Assembly: GCA_002081555.1 (NCBI GenBank)
Contig: MZNV01002330.1
Location: forward strand, 1 to 33,005
Origin: Protostelium mycophagum
Lineage: Eukaryota > Evosea > Variosea > Protosteliida > Protosteliaceae
DNA: 33,005 nucleotides
Reading direction: 5' to 3'
Positions 1 to 10,100 of this stretch are shown piece by piece. The notes beneath the pieces are model-generated. The model was not told the DNA's origin, searched no databases, and worked only from the letters and a program-made list of their open reading frames with translations. The translations under genes were made by a program, and so were the position numbers. Each line of letters starts with the position of its first letter. The first letter of the stretch is position 1.

Positions 1-138
1 GATGTAAAGAGTCACGGAGGAGGAGTGAGCCGGTCTCATTACCCTGAGCATGAGATGTGGAGGACCGAAGAACAAGCCTGTACCGAGCTCCGTCTTCTCA
101 AAACACAGAAGCGTCCCACATGGACGGAACTGTGAAGA
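1..138 (+). CDS. possible 3' end of a gene entering from the left edge
   Basis: Frame 1 is open from the first base to a TGA at 136-138, giving about 45 hydrophilic, charged residues that include a TEEQACTELRLL segment. It could be the last exon of a gene lying outside the window. No family is recognised and there is no splice evidence inside the window. A chance open frame of this length is quite possible. Confidence 0.2.
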
Positions 139-319
139 CGAGAGCAGGTGGAGGGCGAGGTTTGAGGTAGAAACGGACAGAAGATACAAACATGTACCAT
201 CTTCATAAATTTTGAATCGAAGGATCTCATCTCATTCATCGCTGATGCAATCACTTATTTTTTCGCGTTAATCGAAACCAAACTGCACCGGAAGAGACCA
301 CGTTAATGGCCGTCTGTAG

Positions 320-606
320 AATACCGAAATAATTACCAAGGTATTATTTCGGTAGATATTAATACGATCGATAGATATACTACCTGTAGTCAACCAAAAT
401 AATTACGCAACTATTTATTTTGGTTGATTGCGATACTACCAGGACTACCATTAATCAACCAAAATAAATAGTGCACTATTTATTATGGTGTTCTACACTA
501 CCAACATCATTGACCTACCAAAATAAATAGTACTTACGCGTGAGGTGTTTGAGTAATTTTGGTAGTAACTGGAAACTACCAAAATAAATAGTGCACTATT
601 TTTTTG
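320..606. repeat. array of five imperfect palindromes (arm ACCAAAATAAATAGT)
   Basis: Five units lie about 60 bp apart, near 321-353, 391-427, 455-489, 515-566 and 576-605. Each begins with an ACCAAAATAA-like or ACCGAAATAA-like arm. The first four close with the reverse complement (TTATTTTGGT or TTATTTCGGT), and the fifth is only half complete. The best unit centres on the self-complementary AATAGTGCACTATT. There is no gene here. The units could be remnants of short inverted-repeat elements or sites bound by a dimeric protein. Confidence 0.75.
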
Positions 607-645
607 AGTATTGAGGGTTTTTCAAAGGCCTTTGAAGGGCGAAAA

Positions 646-1687
646 ATTTTCCGAATTTCTCCGGTCCCGATCCCGCACAAATCGGTGTTCAAAGGCCTCA
701 GCTTCTTACAAAGGATGATAAATCAGGTAGCTGCCTGCCGTGCACGTTCATTACCGAGCACCTGGCCTCGCCTGGCATTTGAACAAAGGGCAAATTTTTT
801 TGTCTACTTTGAAAAACACTCATGGAAATGTCTTGACCATATTTCTGTTGTCCGCTCTCAAAGCATGGTATTGAAATAGTCCCCTGAAGGATGAAGAGGC
901 GATTCCTCAATCGTCATGACTCTTACTGATCTAAAAAATTCCTCAAGCAAGGAGGTAGATTAGTTCAACCGGAGAACCTTTCAGAAGATAAATCATGCGC
1001 ATGACAATGTTTATTCCGGAGATGGTCAGGTTTGAGCCCGACTTTGACTCACAAAATAAAGAGACCGAATTTTTCCGGTCCCGATCCCGCACAAATCGGT
1101 GTTCAAAGGCCTCAGCTTCTAATAAAGGATGATAAATCAGGTAGCTCCGTGCACGTTCATTACCGAGCACCTGGCCTCGCCTGGCATTTGAACAACGGGC
1201 AAATTTTTTCCCGCTCGGGCGAATTATTTTTCGGATTTCGCGCGTCAACTTTGAAAAACACTCATGGAAATTCTGGCAGTGAGTTATCCACAATACTTGT
1301 GGGGACGTCCCCGCATTCCTTTTTGGATAGAAATGTGTCTGACTTGAGAGCAAGGTTGGGGGTAAATATCTCAACGAAAGCCAAAGAAAAAGTGATGAGA
1401 TCCTTCGACTCAAGCACGCATGATTCTATACAGGAAGAAATGTCTTGACTATATTTCTGTTGTCCGCTCTCAAAGCATGGTATTGAAATAGTCCCCTGAA
1501 GGATGAAGAGGCGATTCCTCAATCATCATGACTCTTACTGATCTAAAAAATTCAAGCAAGGAGGTAGATTAGTTCAACCGGAGTTCAAAGCCGAGAACCT
1601 TTCAGAAGATAAATCATGCGGCATGACAATGTTTATTCCGGAGATGGTCAGGTTTGAGCCCGACTTTGACTCACAAAATAGAGAGAT
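646..1687. repeat. two tandem copies of a non-coding unit of 417 and 625 bp
   Basis: Copy 1 is about 646-1062 and copy 2 about 1063-1687. Both begin with TCCGGTCCCGATCCCGCACA and end with the same GACTTTGACTCACAAAATA tract. Copy 2 carries about 200 bp that copy 1 lacks (roughly 1210-1245 and 1269-1438). The rest is nearly identical apart from small indels. Open frames of 138 codons (+) and 156 codons (-) cross copy 2 but resemble no family I know, and copy 1 interrupts them. I treat the unit as non-coding. Confidence 0.85.
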
Positions 1688-1790
1688 AGCTGGGCAGCCG
1701 TGAGCGTCTGTATTGGATGTGGTGATTTCAAAAGGAAAGACACTTCAGCACATATGAAAAGGAATTCTATGTACACCACTTTATAATTTT

Positions 1791-2146
1791 ATGGCTATGT
1801 ACTGTCCGTCGTCTTTACATGTCATGGAGCGTGCCGTCGTTGTGAGTGTGCCATATTATCATGTTGGATTCGCGTTTGTTTGAGGCTACGCTCTTCATGT
1901 TGTTGTGTTCTGGGACTTGTGATTTGGAGAAAGACAAGACAAGATTGTGGCGGTTGAGGAATGAGTATTTTCCAAATCCATACGTAGTGTTTTCACTCGT
2001 TAGTAACCGTTTTTCATCATGGGTTGTGTTTTGCGCACGTCATTCTGAAGAAGCTACTTCCGAATATTTTTGAGATTAGTGGCGACTTTGTGCATTTCCG
2101 GGGAGGTGCACCAGCACCAGACAAACACTGTCTTTACATGAAATGA
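1791..2146 (+). CDS. small hypothetical protein, three exons
   Basis: I do not recognise this protein. The model joins 1791-1841, 1885-1998 and 2051-2146, with GT-AG introns of 43 and 52 nt, typical of this genome. It gives 86 residues. The first part is hydrophobic (AVVATLFMLLCSGTC), the middle is charged (DLEKDKTRLWRLRNEY), and the protein ends in HCLYMK. A signal peptide or a single membrane segment is possible. The last 30 coding bases lie inside the tandem duplication that follows. Support is only open frame plus plausible splice sites, so this may be a fragment or a false model. Confidence 0.33.
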
Positions 2147-2520
2147 AGCAAGTTGATCAGAAGCTTCCAGTAGAGAGGGTGTTAACACCAACGAGGCAGC
2201 AGGGAGTAAAAAACATCTCCGAGAACGTCAGTTACATCCCCGTGCAGACATGTCCACTGCCACGTAGATGTTAACGTCAAATTTTAAATGAAAAGGCTGT
2301 GCCGCGGAGAATCTGACAAAAAAACCAGACAAACACTGTCTTTACATGAAATGAAGCAAGTTGATCAGAAGCTTCCAGTAGAGAGGGTGTTAACACCAAC
2401 GAGTAAAAAAGATCTCCGAGAACGTCAGTTACATTCCCGTGCAGACATGCCCACTGCCACGTAGATGTTAACGTCAAATTTTAAATGAAAAGGCTATGCC
2501 GCGGAGAATCTGACAAAAAA
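2117..2520. repeat. tandem duplication, about 207 and 197 bp
   Basis: Two direct copies (about 2117-2323 and 2324-2520) start CCAGACAAACACTGTC and end AGAATCTGACAAAAAA. The second lacks about 10 bp (the AGGCAGCAGGG tract) and has a few substitutions. The unit contains the end of the weak gene upstream and its 3' flank. A 60-codon frame also crosses the junction, so I cannot exclude coding use. Confidence 0.9.
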
Positions 2521-2780
2521 AGTGACAATATTTCGAAGGAAACGCAATCCCGCGATTAGCGGTAAATAACGGGAAATTACCGTGACAACACCAGATTCAC
2601 GGCATTGACACTGAGTCGTACCCAGATATAGACCGTTTAATAGACATTATTACCGGGTACAAGTGAACTTACTCTCTCATCCCTCTTTGGCGTCACGGCA
2701 CTGGACGATTTGATTTTGCTTTTAAAACGAACTTGGAAGTGAAGTGACTCAGCCGCACAGTAATTTTCTAATGTGTTTGG
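2521..2780. other. unassigned stretch with a possible short exon
   Basis: No gene is recognised. A reading from 2595 to a TGA at 2664-2666 encodes a protein-like tail (IHGIDTESYPDIDRLIDII) just after a CAG acceptor, and a 33-nt GT-AG intron could precede it. I could not link it to a convincing upstream exon. A CGGTAA...TTACCG hairpin lies near 2560-2583. Confidence 0.25.
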
Positions 2781-3222
2781 GATGATTCATGATCCTGGAG
2801 AAATTTTTGCAAATTCTTTATATTTGGAATTAATGCAGTAGATATTCTTCAATAATGGATTTGGACGACATGGATTGGATCTTATGAAAAATGTATTTTT
2901 TACTTTGTTTTTATATTTTTTCTGGTCACTCGTCTGGGCTTCTGTAAGGCCCGGCGGCCATCTTATGAAAAATGTATTTTTTACTTTGTTTTTATATTTT
3001 TTCTGGTCACTCGTCTGGGCTTCTGTAAGGCCCGGCGGCCATGATTCATGATCCTGGAGAAATTTTTGCAAATTCTTTATATTTTTGGAAATAATGCAGT
3101 AGATATTCTTCAATAATGGAACTAGACGACATAGATTGGATCTTTATGAAAAATGTATTTTTTACTTTGTTTTTATATTTTTTCTGGTCACTCGTCTGGG
3201 CTTCTGTAAGGCCCGGCGGCCA
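2781..3222. repeat. duplicated TAF5 3' end, unit order A-B-B-A-B
   Basis: Unit A (about 100 bp) occurs at 2781-2880 and 3042-3141. Unit B (about 81 bp) occurs at 2881-2961, 2962-3042 and 3142-3222. The rightmost B contains the last TAF5 codons (MAAGPYRSPDE), the stop, and an A/T-rich 3' flank. The other two B copies are therefore detached copies of the TAF5 end. B copies are almost identical, while A copies differ at several sites. Confidence 0.92.
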
Positions 3223-6200
3223 TCAGCAGGTTTCTCTTGGTGAATTTCACGTGGAACACGGGTGTCCTTTTGGTCGGAAAACTCTTGACTAGTTCCGGCG
3301 AAACTTTCATGTTTCCGGGCAGAATACCGCTGTTTTCCGGCTCTTCTCCGTGCGGATGGCCGCGATTAGAACCGGATACGTCCCAGATTCTGACAGTCTC
3401 GTCCGCACTTCCGGAGGCTAATAGACTGTTTTCGGCGGAGAAATCCAGAGACCAGATCATTTTCTTGTGGCCGGAGAATGTGGCAACTTTTCTTCCACTC
3501 GCGAGATCCCACAACATGATTAAATTGTCCTCGGCTGTATTCTTTCAATATTTCGAGAATTTTTTTCAAGAATTTTATTGTTGGAAATTGTGATTTTTCT
3601 GATATTCTCGGAAATAGATTTTGCTGAACGTGACCAAACGGCCCTCGGCTTGATTTTCTTGAAATTTTTTGTATTTGACGATCTTTGAACAAAATTGTTT
3701 TGTATCTTGAGGAATGCGATACAATTTTGGAGAACGCTAACATTGATTTTCTACTCTTCAATCACACTGTCAAAATGTCGGAAAATTTATTCATTTTTAA
3801 GAATTATTTTCGTGAAATATTTCGGAAAATTCATCAAGAGAAGCGAAAATCTTTTCAAATTACGAAAACTGAGGGAAAATCACTTCTTTTTAGTACAAAT
3901 TGTTCAGAAAAATTATTTATAAACTTTCACCCCAAAAGACTCGAAAAAAACACGAAAACTGGAGGAAAACTCACGTTCACATCGGAGAGATGTCCGGCGA
4001 ATATTCTGACAGGCACCGTCTGTTCTGTTGCCCACAGCCTCGCGGTCCTGTCATATGATGCTGAGGCGAAGTAGTAATCTAGAGGGGAGAATTGAACTGA
4101 CCAGACGGGGAAGTGGTGGCTCTTGTAGGATACAATACTGCTCATCGTCCGGATGTTCCACAGACGAACTGTCATGTGTCAAGACGTGTCAAAGTGTCAG
4201 GTAGGTCAAGATTTTGGGCAACACCAAATTTATATTTTTCAGCAAACAAATCAAATTTGGAAGACAATAAAATATTTTAAGAATCTCATTTGCACGTGCG
4301 CAACGTACATTTCTAATTCGAAAAAAAGTCAAGAAAAACATTCAAAAAATATTGAAAATATTTACTCACTGGAATGATCTTGTGATGCGGAAAGACACCA
4401 CTGCGAATCAGCAGAAAAGGATGCGTCCATCACGGGTCCGGTGTGTCCGTTTAATTTTTTGTATTCTCCCGCCTTTTTTCTCTCCACCTCGGAGTTTTCG
4501 GAGTTTTCTTCCGGCTGGGGTCTCATGTTCCAAAGGCGGAGACTGGAATCGGAAAAACACCCGGCGGCAAGTGTAGAATCCGATGAAATTTCGATGTGAT
4601 TCATCCTGGAAAATTCAACATTTTCCGAATTTTCTCCGGAAATTTCGATTTTTTTTCATTTTTTTGAAGAATGAATATGAAGATAAAACTTACTGGCTGG
4701 AATGGAAAGCGGTGTAGAAGCATATAGAGGGTAGGTTGACTGATGACAAGGTTGCTCTTTTACTCAGATCTTCTAAATAGTCTCTTTCCATTTGATCGGT
4801 CCTGATATCCTCGTCAGATTCTTTTCATTGCAATTGTCTTTTGCTTTTTTATACAAACATTTATTTTTTAATGAAATTTGATGTCTAAAAATAGAACATT
4901 ACATTTTCGGCATTTTGAGGGTTGAATGTGGTTTCCTTGTCTCTATTGGCGGAATTACTGGAGCCTATTGATGTTTATATGAATATTATTTTTTAAAAAA
5001 TGGATATTCTTGATTGCGTAAACGAAACCAAATGAAAACTAAAATCTTAAAATGCAAGTGCGATGTTAATTCCTTTATCCTTTCGAAACCAAAAATCACG
5101 GTTATACTCGTGATACCCGCGCTAAGGTTCCGCTCGAAATTGATATTTGTACAAAAATCACCTCTTTGCTTGCGATGGCGTTCTTGCCTTTCTTCTTTTC
5201 ATCTTCCAACTTGACCTTCTTACTTTGTGGCTCCTTTTATTTCAATAAAAATCACAAAATAAATTTCAATTTCGAAAAAATTCCGTCGCTTTGGGCGAAA
5301 ATCTCGGATTCATGCAAGGAATTCGAAACACGTTAACGAACCGAACGGAACACGTTCCGTGCGGTAAGGTTACCGTGCTCCGAGATGTTATTGCAATCTC
5401 TTCATGAATGCCTGGCATAAAGAAAACAAGAGAAATGCAAAGACCCTACTTGGTCATCTTCGATGTGAACGACGTTCTCTTGCCTTGTGGCTAATAATTC
5501 TGGTCGAGGGAGCTGTTTTTTTTTAACAAAATCTGATTGAAAGATATTCGAATATGTACTGCGCTTTGTTTGTATCTACAACGGTCTTTCACCGTAATTT
5601 CACTGAAATTTCAAGAGTAAAAGAGTGAATTTTATTTTCGTATTTCTAATCATTTTTTAATCCAAATTATCATTTTACCGCCCAAAGATGGATTTTGACT
5701 TACTTGTTCTTCAAATAAACCCCAGTAGATTTCCCTGGAATTGACGGATTTCTTCTCGACCCCTATCGGGGCGTTGTACTCTAGTATCGGGCCCTCTTCA
5801 AGTGACAGGATCCCTTTTCCTTGGATGATTGTCAGGTTCATGTGCCTATAAAATTGTTCAGACAATTTTAACTTTTGTTTAAAAGTGAATTCAAGTTGGG
5901 ATAGTGATCGCTTGCCTGTTGATGATGGCCAACACGATCAGATTATTCTTTTCATGTAAGAAGGTAAGCATCAGCTCGAAGCAGACTCTAGACAGGTCCA
6001 TCTTGAATTTGTTGTTGTTAAACATCACGGCCGTCTCATTTTTGTCGGCATGTTCGGCCGTTTGGATGGTGGATAACTTCGTCAATTCGGTCGCATGCAA
6101 TTCGGCATGTTCTCTTCCAAATGTTTCCATGAAGCTCTTTGCCTCTTCTGCCTCTCCCTTCTTGTGCATGTCGATGAAACAATGAACGAAAATGGGATAC

Positions 6201-6618
6201 AATAGTCCTTTGAGCTCCCTCTTGTACATTTCTAGTGAAGAAGTGATCCAATCTCTGAATTCTGAATAGGATTTGTGGTAGGTTCTCGTCTCTGCGAGAG
6301 TGACAGAGGGATATTGTTGTATAAAGTTCGATATGGTCGCTTGATGATCAAGTTCGGCACTCGTTTTGGCTAACAGAGCGTCTAAAGATTGCGATTTGGG
6401 CGCTGTGAGCTCGGCTCTGAGAATCTGCTCCGTCCTCTTCAAGCCTTTCTTATTAAGATATGATAAGACCTGTTCATCGCCATTCTGTCCTGCTGCAGCA
6501 GATGGTTGTGTTTGATTGGTCTGATATTACGATCAGAAATTGATTAATTCTTCACTGTCCGCCTAAGACTCACATTCACCATCTGAGGGATTCCCGTCCC
6601 TCCCATGAGGCCGTTCAT
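3188..6618 (-). CDS. TAF5: TFIID subunit TAF5
   Basis: TAF5 is a core scaffold of TFIID (and SAGA in many lineages), which nucleates RNA polymerase II preinitiation complexes in the nucleus. Nine exons (6574-6618, 5916-6520, 5704-5845, 5162-5233, 4903-4964, 4694-4801, 4370-4605, 3975-4168, 3188-3541) total 1818 nt, or 605 residues. A LisH-like start (VLSYLNKKGLKRTEQIL) and the TAF5 NTD2 helical domain (YHKSYSEFRDWI) are followed by a basic linker, the hallmark LPSICFYTAFHSS, WD40 repeats, and the conserved end FTKRNLLMAAG. The start is the first ATG after an in-frame stop. Intron 2 is GC-AG. One WD blade expected between HLSDVN and NTAEDNLIMLWD is absent, although the reading frame is intact. 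Confidence 0.95.
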
Positions 6619-6696
6619 TGCGGCGTGCGTCTGCTGATCTTTTCAAAATGAGCGATCTGTGATTTCGGTTTCAAATCTATGACCGACTGAATCAGC
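6619..6696. promoter_or_regulatory. 78-bp divergent promoter TAF5 / MED28
   Basis: Only 78 bp separate the two start codons, which face away from each other. The core promoters and 5' leaders of both genes must lie here or overlap the other gene. I see no clear TATA box. Both products act at RNA polymerase II promoters, so shared control would make sense, but this is inferred from position only. Confidence 0.6.
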
Positions 6697-7114
6697 ATGA
6701 ACACACAAGAGGAAGATCCCCTTCAAAATCTAGTAGAGCAGATAGAACATGAATTGAAGAATAGTATTCAGAAGATCTTAGAGGAAGATAGTTCATCCCC
6801 ACAAAGTATGATTAGCTATCATCCATTCATCGAATTAAGTTTAAAGAAGATGTCAATGCTATCAATTTAACCAGTTCCATTCAACGATTAAGACATCAAC
6901 TCCAAATCCTTCGGCTCAGACACAATCAACGCGAATCGAACAAAAATGTCTTGCAGGTATGTTCTCAAAAACGAGGTGAAAATTTCGACTGATTTCTAAG
7001 GAAATCGAAACATTAGAGGAGGATTCCAGACGGAAGGATCTACTTATTAAGAAGTATGGAAAGAAGATCGACAGCTGGCAGAGGAATTTTGAAATGCTTG
7101 CCTCTCAAGATTGA
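6697..7114 (+). CDS. MED28: Mediator subunit 28-like protein
   Basis: Three exons (6697-6805, 6847-6956, 7001-7114) with 41- and 44-nt introns encode 110 mostly helical residues. The C-terminal part (SRRKDLLIKKYGKKIDSWQR) matches the MED28 signature, in which a run of the type LQRKDALVQKHL is followed by a tryptophan in the next helix. MED28 is a small coiled-coil subunit of the Mediator head that links activators to RNA polymerase II. The protein is shorter than the human one (178 residues) because it lacks the low-complexity N-terminus. Its divergent neighbour is TAF5, another initiation factor. Small coiled-coil proteins are easy to misassign, so another Mediator or coiled-coil subunit is possible. 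Confidence 0.6.
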
Positions 7115-7171
7115 TTTTTGTAATGTAAAAACGGATCGTGATCAATATGATTGATACTTCACATCAACTCT

Positions 7172-10100
7172 TTATGACAACAGCTGCAGTATACTTCCAG
7201 AGGCGACAAGACGTTCATCACAACGAAGGAAAAATGAAGACGTCCTCTTGCAGTGATCAGCAGAGATCTGTACACATGAAGGCTGATCCAATCTGATCTC
7301 CACCAGTGCTTTCGTTTCACTCTTTAAAAGTCTGCATTGTGTCAGTGTCATCCTGTCCATTCGTCTCATTTTCTCTTCGATGAGTTCTCAAGTGATGACG
7401 TCACCTGGGTTGACCCGGTACTGGGTTCGACTCCTCGTCGAGCATCGTGATTTTTTGTAAAACAGCTGAGCGAGTGGAAGACTGGTAGTAAAATTCCAAG
7501 AAATCTCCTCGTAACAACGGCCGTTGTAATTCGTTTGTTTGTATCTAAAAGTTTTCAGTTTTATTAAAAAAAATAATTCGCCATCTTTTTAATCTAATTA
7601 GTGTTTTGACAATTCTATTTATTTTAATTAATTTTTCAAAATAAAAAAGTATGGCCTACTTGTGCTTGTATGACAGTTCCACATATTGGCATCGTTGTAG
7701 ATGACTCTGTTCCATTATACCCAAATAATATACTCGAATAACTGTTCTATTTTTAGAACAGTCAAATGCAAACCAACTGAAGCGCTGATGTATGTGCGGC
7801 TTTGCCAACAAATCATCAAGTCCACGGTTATCACCCCACAATCCGATCCCCGACATCCCGATAAGGGTCGAGTTTCATACAAATGAAACGTCACCTCAAT
7901 TGATTGGGCAGTATTCCGTTGAGACCCACAGACACGAGATCCCCGGCCACGGCAAAGTCCACCATTGCCTCTTTATGGCTTATCATCTTTACAGTGCACG
8001 TCTCATTCTGTGGTGATACCGCCAACTATTTTTCGTGTTGATTTTTATTATTTTTTCCAATTTGAAAATTTTTGTGATTTTATTTTCACTTTTTTATTGA
8101 AACTTCTTGGTTTTTTTGTACTTGGAAGTGTTTTGTACTGAAATATTTTTTTCTTTTTTATTGGAAATTATTTTGTTTTATATTTTCGAAAATTGATTGA
8201 AATCTAACCTTGTCTCCGACTGATATTTTTCCGGTCTCTATTCGTCCATCTACAACGAGACCACCCATTGAGTTGGATTTATAAACATTCGTAATGAACA
8301 TTCGCAGACTGGACTCCAGCACCAACCTGTTCACTTCTTCCTCCTCTTTTGGCGGGAATTCTATGCTGAAAACTCGTTAGAAATTTCACTGAAAACTCAT
8401 ATAAATAAAACCAAAAGAGGCTTGTCCAGTTGCTATCATTAGAAACTATAAAATGAAGAGAAATAAAAATATTAAAATAAATATAAAATATTAAAAAGAG
8501 ATTTACCTGTCAAGGATCTGGCACAAAGTGGGACCTTCGTACCAGCTGTAAAGCTTGCAATTTACTTCCTGCTTTTTGCATAAATTGACACCTTCTTGGG
8601 CACTGATGGGTACGAATTGCATGGAGTACTCGTTATATCCTATTTTTAGCATATATTCTTTTATCTCTGTACATATCTCCGTGTAAATGCTTTCGTCATA
8701 ATGTTCCTGGGAAATTTTATTTTTTTAAAAGAAAATTTATTTTTGAAAAAATCCCGGACCAAAATTTTGTGACCTGAATCACAAACACGTCACGGTTCTT
8801 ACCGTGATTTTTTACGTGAAAAAATTGATAGGATACTCACCGCATCGAGCTTATTAATGGCCACTAGAACGATTTGGATACCAGAATGGTACATCATAAA
8901 TAATATCTCTCGGATCTGTCCGTACTCTAAAAAATTAAATAAGGATGATTGTGTTGCAGATCATCAAAAATATAATCAAAGAGTTGGTGGGGCGTTGTGA
9001 GACGTTGATTCATAGAGGAAGGAATTGTGCTATGTGCCCTCATAGTAACGAACATTTCTGCAAGTGATTTTACATATTGCGGTTGTGCCGCAATAAAATT
9101 ATAATTGATTGTGTTTTGTCAACAGGACCAATAGCAACTGCTCTACATTTGTGAATTATTTTTGTTGGTTAAATAAACACAAATATTGATCAATAGCTCA
9201 GTTTCTTGTAGCACGTTGTGCTGCGCTTTTTCGGGCTGAGATCGTCTCATCTTTTTTAAAATTTCAATGAAATTTCTCTCACCTGTCCCTCTGAACTGAC
9301 TATCAAATATTTCCCTCCTTCCATCTACAACGAGAAGACCCACTTGCCCGCTGTATGACGCAGATATCGTGTTCCCAACGTAATCTGCAGATCCTGGAGT
9401 ATCCATGAATTGATAGCTATTGCTCTCCGTCTCCACGATCTCAACACCATAGTCTATTGTTGTGAACCTCTTCCTGAGATATCTTTAATGTTCTCGTCTA
9501 AAAATCCAATTTTTTGGCAATGGATCTGCTGAATCAACGAATTGAATTTGAGCTCCAAAAATAGAATTGATTTTCTGAGTACTTTTACATTTAAAATACA
9601 TCCGTTTTTGCAGAACATCGCTATATGGATATTTGATGCAGAAAAACGACCAAAAATCTTGCAAAAATGCAAAAAAATCTTACTTCTCCTCAGCGAGTTC
9701 ATCCAGCAGAAACGCGTATTTCAAATTCGTTTTTCCCGCGCTTTTCGCCTCCTTCTCGGCCTTGTGCATCGCGATGTTGCTGACATATCCCAATTGATCC
9801 ATCATAACTCCTAGTGTTGTAGATTTCCCACCGCCTTGACCCCCCAGCAGGCATACTTGCAGGATATTCTTGATTTTTCCGTGATTTTTCGGGTCGAAAC
9901 GGGCCTTTATGAGTGGTGTGATTTGGTTTCTTCTTTTCTCTGTCATTTGTACAGTGTACATCTTGCTGTGATATGTCAACATTTTGTTAGAATAATTTAA
10001 AAACCAGAAGAGTTGTAGAATTCGAAAATCATGAGGATCGTCGGGTGTCTCCTCAAATAATAATAATTAATAGAAATATCTTCTTCAAAAAACAAATGAA

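Noticed and set aside
943-1413. 156-codon minus-strand frame in the left repeat
   Set aside because: It is not preserved in the sister copy of the repeat and has no recognisable domain, so it is probably an open frame by chance.
1687-1788. Zinc-finger-like CIGCGDFKRKDTSAHM frame
   Set aside because: Only one Cys pair and a single His fit, the frame closes after about 30 codons, and no neighbouring exon joins it.
2781-3222. Assembly artefact as the source of the tandem copies
   Set aside because: Not fully excluded, but copies in several sets differ by substitutions and indels (unit A at 2820-2860 versus 3080-3125; the 10-bp indel at 32162), which simple misassembly would not create.
7395-7450. 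tRNA-like B box (GGTTCGACTCC) on the plus strand
   Set aside because: The flanking bases do not form a T stem, no A box or acceptor stem fits, and the minus strand codes for HBS1 domain III (MLDEESNPVPGQPR).
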